Below are positions 1 to 8,148 of a stretch of 64,000 nucleotides of DNA, piece by piece. The position numbers and the translations under genes are program-made. How positions within the stretch are numbered: the first letter of the stretch is position 1; every line of letters starts with the position of its first letter. The DNA lies in contig RJAE01000001.1 in NCBI GenBank assembly GCA_004000035.1, positions 489,729-553,728 of the forward strand. The letters run 5' to 3'. The stretch comes from Arthrobacter sulfonylureivorans. GTDB lineage: Bacteria; Actinomycetota; Actinomycetes; Actinomycetales; Micrococcaceae. Below the pieces are notes generated by a model. The model made no database searches, was not told where the DNA came from, and saw nothing but the letters and a program-made list of their open reading frames with translations.

Positions 1-2
1 GC

Positions 3-584
3 AGCCAGCCACGCGCGTTCCTGGCCGGACTGCTCTGGCCCGACAGTTCCGACAAGCAGGCGACGGGGAGCCTCCGGGAGACAATATGGATGATCTCCCA
101 CCAGCTGCAAGGGTTGCTGGTGGAGAGCCGGGATCCGCTGGCGCTTGCTGCGGACGTGGAGGTTGATGTCCATGAAATCAGCCGGCGACTAGCCGCCCTG
201 GATGGGGACCCCGGTGCCCGCGTGCGGCCCGCCATGCTCGATCGGCTGCGCACTGCCGAGCTACTGCCCGGATGGTACGAGGACTGGGTCATGGCAGAGC
301 AGGAGCGGTGGAAGCAGTTGAGGATATCGGCGCTGGAACGCCTCGCCACGCGATATCTGGAGCGCGGCGAGACTGATCAGGCGACGGACGCGGCGGGATT
401 TGCCATCGCCATTGAACCGCTGCGCGAAAGCGCCCAGCGGCTGTTGCTGGAGACTCACATTGCCGATGGCAATTATGCCCAGGCATTGCGGGCGTTCGAA
501 GTTTTCAAGTCCCGACTCTGGAGGGAATTCGGGGTGGAACCTTCGGCCAAGATTACGAAGATCATGGCGCCCCTGCTCACCTAG
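3..584 (+). CDS. SARP/BTAD-family transcriptional regulator, C-terminal part (5' end outside window)
   Basis: The reading frame is open to the left edge, so the true start lies outside; 193 residues are visible. The first ~30 (RAFLAGLLWPD, then LRETIW) match the end of the SARP winged-helix DNA-binding domain. Residues from about 80 onward form a bacterial transcriptional activation domain (BTAD): LPGWYEDWV, the helix with ALERLA, the PLRESAQRLLLE block, and a final REFGVEPS, all classical positions. Such proteins activate nearby operons, often for secondary metabolism, but the target is not visible here. The ATG at 90 is internal and would remove the DNA-binding domain, so I do not use it. 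The gene converges on the ligase gene at 648; only a short GC hairpin (585-597) separates them. Confidence 0.8.
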   Translation, partial: SQPRAFLAGLLWPDSSDKQATGSLRETIWMISHQLQGLLVESRDPLALAADVEVDVHEISRRLAALDGDPGARVRPAMLDRLRTAELLPGWYEDWVMAEQERWKQLRISALERLATRYLERGETDQATDAAGFAIAIEPLRESAQRLLLETHIADGNYAQALRAFEVFKSRLWREFGVEPSAKITKIMAPLLT

Positions 585-647
585 CCGCCTTCGGCGGGCG
601 GCAGGGCGAAGCGGGCGAATTGGCCGCTCGTCTCGCCTCGCCGCGGA

Positions 648-1748
648 CTACGGTTCGGCGGTCAGCGACGTCGCATAGAGATCCAACAGGGCCGGCAGCC
701 CGCCGGACTCCATTGCTATACGCTGCCGTTCGGCTCCGGTTCCCGTGGCGAAAAGCCGTTCAATGCTGGCATCCACCCAAGCCGAATCGCCTTCCTCCTC
801 CAGCGCCGGCCGGATGTAGCGCAGCAGCATGCCCACCACGTCGCGCGCCGGCAGCAGCAAACCGGACTCCGGGTCCACCAGCCGATCGGCAAGGCCCTGC
901 CGTCCGGCCTGCCAAACGGCGGCATCCAGCAACTCGGGCTCCGGCTGCAGGAAAGTCCGTGAGGCGGCCTCATCGGCCAGCACCGTGGAGATCAGGCCCC
1001 TGATCACTGCCGCGATCAACACGGCGTCTTGGGCCTCGAGCTGCACATCTGCCGCACGGACTTCAAGGGTGGGGTAGCGGTCGGAGAGCCGCGCCAGCCA
1101 CGTGAGGACACCCCGGTCAATAATCACGCCGGAGTCCACCAGGCGCTGGATGCGGCGCTCGTAGTCGGCGGCGTCGCGGAAGACCGGCGCGCAGCCCTGG
1201 ACCGGCCAGCGACGGTAGTGCACGATCCGCCAACTGCCGAATCCGCTGTCGCGGTCCAGCCAGTAGGGCGAGTTGGCACTGAGCGCCACCACCGCCGGCA
1301 TCCACGGCCTGATCCGGTTCAGGGCCTGCACCCCGGCTTCCTTATCCGGGACGGATACATGGACGTGCTGGCCGTTGACGAACTGATCGGCCACAATGCC
1401 CTTGGCACTGGCCTTCAGTTGGTGGTAGCGCTGATTGTCCGTGACCTCCGGGTAGTCGTCCTGGATCCGCGGCGCGGTGCCCGTGGCAGCGGCCCGTATG
1501 CCGGACTTCCGGACAGCCGCATCAAGTTCGCGGCGGAAGTTCAACAGCGACTCCTCGGCTTCGGTGAGCGTGGAGCAGACTGCGGTGGCGGTTTCGATCT
1601 GGCAGGTGAGCAGTTCCCGTTGGATTTCCCCGCGGGCCACATGCAACGATCCTTCGAGGTTTTCGGCGACCTTGTCCGCCATCGGGGCGGGCAGGCCGGT
1701 GGTCGGATCCAGCAGCAGGTATTCTTCTTCAATTCCCAGAGTCGCCAA
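648..1748 (-). CDS. Glutamate-cysteine ligase-like carboxylate-amine ligase, YbdK family
   Basis: About 366 residues, the usual length for the GCS2/YbdK family of ATP-dependent carboxylate-amine ligases. The N-terminal LGIEEEYLL supplies the acidic metal-binding cluster typical of the family. QIETATAVCSTLTEAEESL, a GQHVHVSV block and the PYW-DRDSG-GSWR stretch are further family signatures. The physiological substrate is unknown; members have weak glutamate-cysteine ligase activity in vitro, and the mycothiol user suggested by SigR/RsrA would not need glutathione. I chose the TTG at 1748, which has AAAGG six bases upstream and gives the family-typical N-terminus. A GTG at 1790 and an ATG at 1772 in the same frame would add 14 or 8 atypical residues. 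The gene is the last on this strand before the left-edge convergence. Confidence 0.82.
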   Translation of the reverse strand: MATLGIEEEYLLLDPTTGLPAPMADKVAENLEGSLHVARGEIQRELLTCQIETATAVCSTLTEAEESLLNFRRELDAAVRKSGIRAAATGTAPRIQDDYPEVTDNQRYHQLKASAKGIVADQFVNGQHVHVSVPDKEAGVQALNRIRPWMPAVVALSANSPYWLDRDSGFGSWRIVHYRRWPVQGCAPVFRDAADYERRIQRLVDSGVIIDRGVLTWLARLSDRYPTLEVRAADVQLEAQDAVLIAAVIRGLISTVLADEAASRTFLQPEPELLDAAVWQAGRQGLADRLVDPESGLLLPARDVVGMLLRYIRPALEEEGDSAWVDASIERLFATGTGAERQRIAMESGGLPALLDLYATSLTAEP

Positions 1749-1903
1749 GAGACACCTTTCTTCTGCTTCCATCTGCCGAGGCTCGGACACAGCCGAGCCT
1801 AACCGATCAGCCGGCGCTTGTGGGCGCGGTCAACGCCGTCTGGCCCCGCTGGACGGCACGGAAGGTGCGGTACCAACGGAGCGGCGCGCGGCCGGCGTCG
1901 TAC

Positions 1904-2629
1904 TCAGGAAGCGAGCAGACAGCCGGGGTGCGGGTCGCTGTGTACCCACAGCGCGGCGGCCGCTTGGTCGCCCAGATCCAGCTCCCGGGCGGATCCGGTG
2001 GGGCCGAAACGAACCACCAAGGCACCGCCGAAGGGGCGCCGGCCGACAACTTCCACGCGGTCGTCGAGCCTGATCTGCTCGGAGCTGAAGAAGCGCAGCA
2101 GATCGGCGTCGGCGTCGCTGATCCGGGTGATTCGGCCGGTGTGGCCGCCGTCGAGTTCCTCTAGTTGCACGGCGTTGGGCACGTGCACCGTGCCGTCCGC
2201 CGAGGGGATGGGGTCGCCGTGCGGATCGCGCTGCGGATTGCCTAGCTTGGCCGCCATCCGGTTGATAAAGGTGTCGGAGACGGTGTGTTCGAGCAGTTCG
2301 GCTTCGTCGTGGACCTCGTCCCAGGCGTAGCCGAGTTCCTGGACCAGGAAGGTCTCCAGCACCCGGTGCCGGCGGACCATGGTCAGCGCCAGCCGGCGGC
2401 CGGCGCCGGTCAGTTCAATGGCGCTGTACGGCCTGTGGTCCACCAGTTGCAGCTCCACCAGCTTGCGCACCATCTCGGAGACCGATGAGTTGGCCACGCC
2501 CAGGCGCACGGCCAGCTGGGAGGACGTGATGGGCTTGTCCTGCCACTCGGTGAAGGCATAGATGACCTTGACGTAGTCCTGCACGCTGGACGAGCCGCTG
2601 CTGAGCGCGGTTTTCCTTGCCGGTGGCAT
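1904..2629 (-). CDS. mntR: DtxR-family manganese-dependent repressor MntR
   Basis: A 241-residue DtxR-family regulator with winged helix (residues ~15-80, recognition helix in VANSSVSEMVRKL), dimerisation/metal-binding domain (~80-150) and a C-terminal SH3-like FeoA domain (~165-235). Aligning to DtxR by eye, the Met10 position is Asp18 (VQDYVKVIY) and the Cys102 position is Glu111 (HDEAELLEH), with His88, Glu92, His107, Glu114 and His115 conserved. Asp and Glu at those two positions are the MntR pattern, so manganese sensing is preferred over iron; that is inference. It is the last gene of the transporter operon on the same strand, 43 bases after the permease, so it would be co-transcribed with and repress its own uptake system. 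AAAGGGTG lies eight bases before the ATG. Confidence 0.85.
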   Translation of the reverse strand: MPPARKTALSSGSSSVQDYVKVIYAFTEWQDKPITSSQLAVRLGVANSSVSEMVRKLVELQLVDHRPYSAIELTGAGRRLALTMVRRHRVLETFLVQELGYAWDEVHDEAELLEHTVSDTFINRMAAKLGNPQRDPHGDPIPSADGTVHVPNAVQLEELDGGHTGRITRISDADADLLRFFSSEQIRLDDRVEVVGRRPFGGALVVRFGPTGSARELDLGDQAAAALWVHSDPHPGCLLAS

Positions 2630-2672
2630 GCGGTTTCACCCTTTCTTCGTACGTCCGTGAAGGACTGCAGGC

Positions 2673-3569
2673 TTACAGCCTGGTGCTGCTGGTTTCCGGC
2701 TGCACGGCGGTGCGCCGACCCTCCGACCGGCGGCGTACCAACTGCCAGATTACCCCGGTTCGCGGCGCGGACAGGTAGACCACGAGGAAGACCAGCGCCT
2801 GTGCCAGGACCACCGCCGCACCGGTAGCGACGTCCAGGTAGTAGCTGGCATAGATGCCGGCGATCGAGGCCGCGGCAGTGACCGATGCGGCGATGACCAG
2901 CATGGCGTCAAACCTGCGGGTCAGCAGGAAGGCGGTGGCGCCCGGCGTAATCAGCATGGCCACCACCAGCACGATGCCCACTGCCTGCAGGCCGACGACG
3001 ACGGTGAGCGCCAGTAGCCCGAGCAGCAGCACCGACAGCCAGCGGGTGTTGAGCCCGATGGCGTGCGCGTGGACGCGGTCGAAGGCGAACAGGGTGAGAT
3101 CGCGGCGTTTGAACAGCAGCACGCACAGTGTCACCGCACCCAGGCCGAGCACCTGCAGCAGTTCGCCGTCGCTGACGCCAAGAACGTTGCCGAACAAGAT
3201 GTGCTGCAGATCGGTCTGGCTGGGCGTCTTGGAGATGATGGCCAGGCCGGCGGCGAAGAACGCGGTGAACACCACGCCGATCACGGTGTCGCCCTTCAAC
3301 CGGGTGGAGGAGCGCACACCGCCGATCAGCGCCACCGCGGCCGCGCCGAAGACGAAGGCGCCGAGCGAGAAGGGCACGCCGATGATGTACGCCAAGGCAA
3401 CCCCTGGCAGCACGGCATGGGAGACCGCGTCGCCCATCAGCGACCAGCCCATCAAAATCAGCCAGCAGGACAACACCGCGGACACGATGGAGGCTGCCAG
3501 CGTGACCAGCAGGGCGCGGGTCAGGAACCCGTACTGCAGCGGTTCCAGCAGCCAGTTAGCTAAGTCCAC
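2673..3569 (-). CDS. Manganese/metal ABC transporter permease (ABC-3 family)
   Basis: 298 residues with about eight hydrophobic helices and the ABC-3 family hallmarks: a central SLMGDAVSHAVLPGVALAY block and the late hydrophobic AVGIVLVVAMLITPGATA block. It forms the membrane channel for the divalent metal delivered by the lipoprotein encoded at 4332-5240, powered by the ATPase at 3556-4335. The start is a GTG whose first codons overlap the end of the ATPase gene by 14 bases, so translation is probably coupled. The C-terminal ~25 residues after the last helix are basic and presumably cytoplasmic. Substrate assignment to manganese rests on the binding protein and on MntR at the operon's end. 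Confidence 0.88.
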   Translation of the reverse strand: MDLANWLLEPLQYGFLTRALLVTLAASIVSAVLSCWLILMGWSLMGDAVSHAVLPGVALAYIIGVPFSLGAFVFGAAAVALIGGVRSSTRLKGDTVIGVVFTAFFAAGLAIISKTPSQTDLQHILFGNVLGVSDGELLQVLGLGAVTLCVLLFKRRDLTLFAFDRVHAHAIGLNTRWLSVLLLGLLALTVVVGLQAVGIVLVVAMLITPGATAFLLTRRFDAMLVIAASVTAAASIAGIYASYYLDVATGAAVVLAQALVFLVVYLSAPRTGVIWQLVRRRSEGRRTAVQPETSSTRL

Positions 3570-4335
3570 GGCGGACTCCTTCCGAGGGGCCGATCAGCGC
3601 GGAGCCAAAGGCCAGGGCCAGATTGTCATTGGTCAGCACCTCCGCCGGCGATCCGTGCGCCAGGACTTTCTGGTGCAGCAGGATGGCCTCGTCGCACAAC
3701 TGCGGGATGCCGGCCAGATCATGCGTGGAGATCAGGATCGTCTTGCCCTCGTGGCGCAGCTCTTTCAGCAGAGTGATCAGGCCAGCTTCCGAGGCCTTGT
3801 CCACGCCGGCGAACGGCTCATCGAGCAACAGCAGCCCGGCGTCCTGGGCGATCCCGCGGGCCACAAAGGCGCGTTTCCGCTGGCCACCCGACAGCTCGCC
3901 GATCTGCCGTTGCTGCAGGTGGCTCAGGCCCGTCCGTTCCAGCGCCGCTTCCACAGCTTCGCGGTCCCCGCGGTGCGGCCGGCGCATGGGGCCAAGCCGG
4001 CCGTAGCGGCCCATCATCACCACATCCCGCACGGACACCGGGAAGGTCCAGTCGACGTCTTCGGACTGGGGAACGTAGCTGACCAGGTTCAACTTCCGCG
4101 CCTGCCGGGGCGAGAGGCCGAACAGTTCCACCGTGCCGGAGGACGGATGCGCCAGCCCCATCAGCGACTTGAACAGCGTCGACTTGCCGGAGCCGTTGAC
4201 CCCGATCAGCCCGCAGATGGTCCCCAACGCCACCGTTACGCCGACGTCGTCCAGGGCGACGACGTCGTTATAGGCCACGCGCAGGCCTGCCACCGAGATA
4301 GCGGGGGCCCCGGCCGGGATGACATGTGTGCTCAC
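3556..4335 (-). CDS. Manganese/metal ABC transporter ATP-binding protein
   Basis: A 259-residue ABC ATPase. Walker A is GVNGSGKST (45-53), the signature is LSGGQ (148-152), Walker B is LLLLDEP (168-174), and the switch His lies in ISTHDLAG. It energises the permease encoded next on the strand. The GTG start overlaps the TGA stop of the binding-protein gene (GTGA), a tight coupling that argues for a single transcript SBP-ATPase-permease-mntR. The family (ZnuC/MntB-like) cannot by itself distinguish zinc from manganese. Confidence 0.9.
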   Translation of the reverse strand: MSTHVIPAGAPAISVAGLRVAYNDVVALDDVGVTVALGTICGLIGVNGSGKSTLFKSLMGLAHPSSGTVELFGLSPRQARKLNLVSYVPQSEDVDWTFPVSVRDVVMMGRYGRLGPMRRPHRGDREAVEAALERTGLSHLQQRQIGELSGGQRKRAFVARGIAQDAGLLLLDEPFAGVDKASEAGLITLLKELRHEGKTILISTHDLAGIPQLCDEAILLHQKVLAHGSPAEVLTNDNLALAFGSALIGPSEGVRRGLS

Positions 4336-5240
4336 GGTGCCAGTCCTTCCTTCATCAGGGAGATGTCATGCCTGATCAGGTCCAGGTGAGTGGGGACCGG
4401 GCCGTCCGGTCCGGAGAGGGAGTCCACGTACAGCGGCGTGATGAATCGGGCGCCGGTGGCCATTGCCACCTGCCGCATCGATTCCGGGTTGACGGTCGAT
4501 TCGCAGAACACCGATGGAATCCGGTGTTGGCGGACCTGTCCAATGACTTCTTTGATCTGCCGGGGCGTGCCTTCGGCATCCGAGTTCACCGGCCAGAGAT
4601 ACGCCTCGTGCAGCCCTGCGTCGCGGGCCAGATAGGAGAAGGCCCCTTCGCAGCTGACCAGGGCGGGAACGGCCGCCGGATCGGCGAAGGCTGCCTTCAG
4701 ATCTTCCATTACCAGGTCCAGTTCGTGCCGGTAGGCCGCGCCGTTGCGCTGGAAATCCTCGGCGTGTGCGGGCACCAGGTCGCTGAAGGCGTGCACGATG
4801 TTGTCCACGTAGATTTTGGCCGCCTCCGGCGACATCCACGCGTGCGGATTCGGCCGGCCCTCATAGTTGCCGGCAGTGATGTTTACCGGCTCCACGCCGT
4901 CGCTGAGGACCACATGCGGGGCCGGGACTGCATTCAGGAACCGCGCGAACCAGCGTTCGAGCCCCAGCCCGTTGTCCAGGACGAGGTCGGCATCCTGCGC
5001 TTTGACCAAGTCCGACGGCGTGGGCTGGTAACCGTGGATTTCCGCGCCGATCTTGGTGATGGAGATGACCTCCACATATCCGCCGCCGATCTTGTTGGCC
5101 ATGTCGGCCAGAACGGTGAAAGTGGTCAGGACCAGCGGCCGGTCGCCCGCCGAGGCGGCAGCGGGCGGGCGCACACAGCCAGCCATCGCCAGCATGGCGG
5201 CCATGGCCAGCAGGCACACCTTCACCCAATTTTTCGGCAT
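4332..5240 (-). CDS. Manganese-type metal ABC transporter substrate-binding lipoprotein
   Basis: 302 residues from the ATG at 5240. The N-terminus is a lipoprotein signal with lipobox LAMAGC, so Cys22 is lipidated and the protein is tethered outside the membrane. The cluster A-I metal ligands can be read directly: His69 in HGYQPTPSD, His133 in NPHAWMSP, Glu198 in SCEGAFSYLARDAG and Asp273 in YVDSLSG. The stretch VNSDAEGTP matches the Mn-binding PsaA/MntC group rather than the His-rich-loop zinc proteins, in contrast with the second system at 22318. An in-frame TTG at 5270 would add ten residues before the signal peptide and is less likely. A DtxR-type palindrome overlaps the ATG (5232-5247). 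Confidence 0.9.
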   Translation of the reverse strand: MPKNWVKVCLLAMAAMLAMAGCVRPPAAASAGDRPLVLTTFTVLADMANKIGGGYVEVISITKIGAEIHGYQPTPSDLVKAQDADLVLDNGLGLERWFARFLNAVPAPHVVLSDGVEPVNITAGNYEGRPNPHAWMSPEAAKIYVDNIVHAFSDLVPAHAEDFQRNGAAYRHELDLVMEDLKAAFADPAAVPALVSCEGAFSYLARDAGLHEAYLWPVNSDAEGTPRQIKEVIGQVRQHRIPSVFCESTVNPESMRQVAMATGARFITPLYVDSLSGPDGPVPTHLDLIRHDISLMKEGLAP

Positions 5241-5247
5241 GCCTAAA
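5232..5247 (-). promoter_or_regulatory. Putative MntR (DtxR-type) operator overlapping the SBP start codon
   Basis: The plus strand reads TTTCGGCATGCCTAAA: an eight-base perfect core GGCATGCC flanked by TTT/AAA with a single mismatched pair. This resembles the TTAGG-CCTAA architecture of DtxR-family boxes and covers the ATG of the binding-protein gene (5238-5240). A related half-site, TTGAGGCTTA on the minus strand, lies at 5261-5270. With mntR in the same operon, autoregulated manganese repression is the likely meaning; binding is inferred. Confidence 0.5.
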
Positions 5248-5306
5248 TTTTGCCGGACGGTAAGCCTCAATACAAGCCAAGGGGTACTGTGACGTCACTC
5301 AGCCGC

Positions 5307-6065
5307 TCAGACCGCCCGGGCCCGCCAACTGTGGGTCAGGTACGGCAGGCCGATCGGTGCCCCGGGGGAGTGGCCCAGATGGTCGTGAAGGTACCAGTCG
5401 AGGTTGGCCAGCACCTTCGTCCTGGTTGCCTCGTTGGCGCGCAGGTAATAGCTGCGGGTCTTGGCCAGCTCCATCACGTCGAGCGTGCTGAGCGGATCCT
5501 GCCACCGGGTGTCGTGCCCTTCGAGTCCGCTGAACTCCGGACCGATGCGGGGACGGAAATCCGGCTTGAGCACGTCGCCGGCATGCATGATGCGGGTGAG
5601 CCGGTGCACCCACGGCACACCGGTATCCAACTGGTTCCACACCAGTCCCAGGACGCCGCCGGGCTTCAGGATCCGCGCGACCTCGGTACTGGCCCGGAGC
5701 GGGTCCGTCCAGTGCCAGGCCTGGGCCACGGTGACAACATCCATGCTCGCGCCGGCAATCCCGGTGTCCTCCGCGGTGCCCACCACCGTGGTCACACCGG
5801 GCAGCTTGCGCTGCAGCTGGGCGAGCATGTCCGCGGACGGGTCCACCGCCACCACCTGGAGCCCCCGTGCGGCCAACGCGGCGGTGTATTTGCCGGTGCC
5901 GGCGCCGAGATCAGCGGCGGTGCGGGCGTTGGCCGGCAGCAGCCAATCCACCGCGTCGTCCGGGTAGCCTGGGCGGATGCGGTCGTAGTGTTCGCCGCCC
6001 TGCTGGAAGGTGTCGCCGTATGCCCGGCGCCGGTCATCGTCCATCCGGGGGCCGCCGTGTGCCAC
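5307..6065 (-). CDS. Class I SAM-dependent methyltransferase (UbiE/COQ5-like)
   Basis: 252 residues from a GTG at 6065 that has AAGGAG six bases upstream; a start at 6116 would overlap the hisN stop and lacks a better ribosome site. Motif I is ADLGAGTGKY (51-60), the acidic residue binding the ribose hydroxyls is Asp75 in VVAVDPSADM, and ILKPGGVLGLVWN is the post-III motif. The AQAWHW segment is typical of the family of small-molecule methyltransferases to which trans-aconitate methyltransferase-like proteins belong. Substrate is unknown. It follows hisN by 25 bases on the same strand and may be read through from it. Confidence 0.85.
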   Translation of the reverse strand: MAHGGPRMDDDRRRAYGDTFQQGGEHYDRIRPGYPDDAVDWLLPANARTAADLGAGTGKYTAALAARGLQVVAVDPSADMLAQLQRKLPGVTTVVGTAEDTGIAGASMDVVTVAQAWHWTDPLRASTEVARILKPGGVLGLVWNQLDTGVPWVHRLTRIMHAGDVLKPDFRPRIGPEFSGLEGHDTRWQDPLSTLDVMELAKTRSYYLRANEATRTKVLANLDWYLHDHLGHSPGAPIGLPYLTHSWRARAV

Positions 6066-6090
6066 GTGGTGCTCCTTGTGCAGCGGCCGG

Positions 6091-6975
6091 TTACCGGCTC
6101 TCGCCGTTGGCTTCAATGCTGCCGGCTGCTTCGTCGTCGTACGCTGCCGTGGCCGAACCCGCCGGGCGCTGGCCGCGGAGTTCGGGGTTCAAGCGGTGCA
6201 GGGTCGCTTGGTGCAGCAGGCCGTTGGTGGCCAGCGCGTTGCCGCCGAACGGGCCGTCTTCGCCCTCCAACGAGCTGAACGTCCCGCCGGCTTCGGTCAC
6301 GATCGGGACCAGGGCGGCCATGTCGTAGAGGTTCAATTCCGGTTCGCAGGCGATGTCCACGGCGCCTTCGGCGACCAGGCAGTAGGACCAGAAGTCGCCG
6401 AACGCGCGGGTGCGCCAGACCGTTTCGGTCAGATCGAGGAAATCGTCCAGGTTCCCGCGCTCCTTCCAGCCGCCCAGGCTGGAGTAGGACATGGACGCAT
6501 CCTCCAGCCGGTCTACGGCGGAAACCTGCAGCCGGGTGGCCGCGGCCAGCGAACGCCCGGTGTAGGCGCCGGTTCCCTTGGCTGCCCACCACCGCTTGCC
6601 CAGCGCGGGAGCACTGACCAGGCCCACGACCGGCTGGCCCTCGTCCACCAGGGCGATCAGTGTGGCCCAGACCGGTACGCCGCGGACAAAGTTTTTGGTG
6701 CCGTCAATCGGGTCGATGATCCAGCGTCGGGCGCCGTGGCCGCTGCTGCCGAACTCCTCGCCCAGCACCGCATCGCGCGGCCGGGACCGGGAGAGCTGCC
6801 CGCGGATGGCTTCTTCGGCGGCGCGGTCGGCGTCGGTGACCGGCGTCAGATCCGGCTTGGTCTCCACCTTCAGGTCTAGGGCCTTGAACCGGGCCATGGT
6901 CTGCGCATCCACCGAGTCGGCCATCACGTGGGCCAGGCGCAGATCGTCGTTGTAGGTTTGCGGAGCGTGGGTCAT
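6091..6975 (-). CDS. hisN: Histidinol-phosphatase / inositol-monophosphatase family protein
   Basis: 294 residues of the lithium-sensitive, Mg-dependent phosphatase fold. Metal-binding motifs are GEEFGSS (Glu73/74) and DPIDGT (88-93), followed by the C-terminal [11 protein letters not shown] helix with the third Asp. The overall pattern, including [17 protein letters not shown] and the EGDDGPFGG-like loop, matches actinobacterial HisN, which removes phosphate from L-histidinol phosphate in histidine synthesis; a broader inositol phosphatase role is possible. I chose the ATG at 6975: it has no ribosome site but a TAAGTT box seven bases upstream, suggesting a leaderless mRNA. The longer frame up to 7266 runs back over rsgA and is noise. 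Confidence 0.85.
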   Translation of the reverse strand: MTHAPQTYNDDLRLAHVMADSVDAQTMARFKALDLKVETKPDLTPVTDADRAAEEAIRGQLSRSRPRDAVLGEEFGSSGHGARRWIIDPIDGTKNFVRGVPVWATLIALVDEGQPVVGLVSAPALGKRWWAAKGTGAYTGRSLAAATRLQVSAVDRLEDASMSYSSLGGWKERGNLDDFLDLTETVWRTRAFGDFWSYCLVAEGAVDIACEPELNLYDMAALVPIVTEAGGTFSSLEGEDGPFGGNALATNGLLHQATLHRLNPELRGQRPAGSATAAYDDEAAGSIEANGESR

Positions 6976-6982
6976 AGGTTTC

Positions 6983-6988
6983 AACTTA
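6983..6988 (-). promoter_or_regulatory. -10 box for a leaderless hisN transcript
   Basis: On the minus strand TAAGTT ends seven bases before the hisN ATG, and there is no purine-rich ribosome site in between. In actinobacteria a TAnnnT box at this distance places the transcription start on or next to the A of the start codon. This would give hisN its own promoter in the 67-base gap after rsgA. Confidence 0.45.
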
Positions 6989-7042
6989 TCGGTAAGTGCG
7001 GTCCGGACACGGGAGGCAGCGCCCGCAAACCGGGCGCCTTGA

Positions 7043-8146
7043 CTAGACCGTGCCGAGCTCTTTGGCCTCCGGCCGTTCCTCGGCGCCGAGCAAACGGCGC
7101 AGCGACGCCAGCCGGGCAACCCCGGCATCGCCGGCCCCGCCGTCAGCCACGTAGGCGTCCAGGCCGCAGTCGATGGCCGCCGCGTCGTGCTTGCAGCCGC
7201 GCGCGCAGTCGGCCGTGCCGGGCTCCAGATCGGGGAAGGCAGACAGGATGCGGTCCGGATCCACATGGGCCAATCCGAAGGACCGGATGCCCGGGGTGTC
7301 GATGATCCAGGTGCCGGCCGGCGCGTCCAGGACTTTCAACGCCAAGGCCGACGACGAGGTGTGCCGGCCGCGCCCGGTAACGGCGTTGACCCCACCGGTG
7401 GCCCGCTGCGCCCCGGTCAGCGCGTTGACCATGGTGGACTTGCCCACGCCCGAGTGGCCCAGGGTGACGGTGACCTTGCCGTCGAGGTAACTGCGCAGCT
7501 CCGCCACGGCCTCGGTATCCAGCCGGGCGGACAGGCCCTCGTCGGAGAGCGTATCCACGCCGGAAGCGTCCACGGCCGCGGTGCGGCTGACGATCACCGG
7601 CAGGTCCAGATGCTCGTAGTTGGAGAGCAGCTCGGCGGGATCCTTCAGGTCCGCTTTGGTGACGCACAGCAGCGGGCTGATCCCGGCGTCGTACGCGGCC
7701 ACCAGCGCCCGGTCGATGAACCCGGTACGAGGTTCGGGATTCGCTGCGGCCACCACAATGACGAGCTGATCCGCGTTGGCTACCACCACACGCTCCACCG
7801 GGTCGGTGTCGTCCGCGCTGCGGCGCAGCAGGGTACGGCGTTCCTCCACCCGGACCAGCCGGGCGAGGCTGTCGGGTTCGCCGGAGACATCGCCGACCAG
7901 CGCCACGAAGTCTCCGGCCACCACCGGGGTGCGGCGCAGCTCCCGGGCGCGGGCGGCGACGACGACGCGCTCTCCGAGCGTGTCTTCATCGACGACGGCG
8001 GTGTAGCGGCCACGGTCGACGGTCACGATCCGGCCGAGCTCGGCATCCTCGTAGGCGGGGCGGTCCTTGGTGCGTGGACGCGTTCCGCGCTTGTTGGGAC
8101 GGATGCGCACATCCGATTCATCCCAGCTTCCAGTGCTACGCGCCAC
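7043..8146 (-). CDS. rsgA: Ribosome small subunit-dependent GTPase RsgA
   Basis: 367 residues from a GTG at 8146. The GTPase motifs occur in the circularly permuted order diagnostic of RsgA/YjeQ: G4 TKAD (163-166), then G1 GHSGVGKS (230-237), then G3 DTPG (283-286). An OB fold precedes them (~35-115), and a C-terminal zinc knuckle follows with Cys314, Cys318, His320 and Cys327. The protein acts in late 30S subunit maturation. It starts two bases after the aroA stop with GAGGG inside the end of aroA, so the two are translationally linked. A longer open frame to 9178 is an antisense-free shadow of aroA and was not used. Confidence 0.93.
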   Translation of the reverse strand: MARSTGSWDESDVRIRPNKRGTRPRTKDRPAYEDAELGRIVTVDRGRYTAVVDEDTLGERVVVAARARELRRTPVVAGDFVALVGDVSGEPDSLARLVRVEERRTLLRRSADDTDPVERVVVANADQLVIVVAAANPEPRTGFIDRALVAAYDAGISPLLCVTKADLKDPAELLSNYEHLDLPVIVSRTAAVDASGVDTLSDEGLSARLDTEAVAELRSYLDGKVTVTLGHSGVGKSTMVNALTGAQRATGGVNAVTGRGRHTSSSALALKVLDAPAGTWIIDTPGIRSFGLAHVDPDRILSAFPDLEPGTADCARGCKHDAAAIDCGLDAYVADGGAGDAGVARLASLRRLLGAEERPEAKELGTV

Positions 8147-8148
8147 CG

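Noticed and set aside
585-597. GCCGCC-TTC-GGCGG hairpin after the SARP gene
   Set aside because: Five-bp stem without a T tract; too weak to call a terminator with confidence.
5289-5298. GTGACGTCAC palindrome downstream of the methyltransferase gene
   Set aside because: A ten-base palindrome is expected by chance in this much DNA and no regulator fits it.
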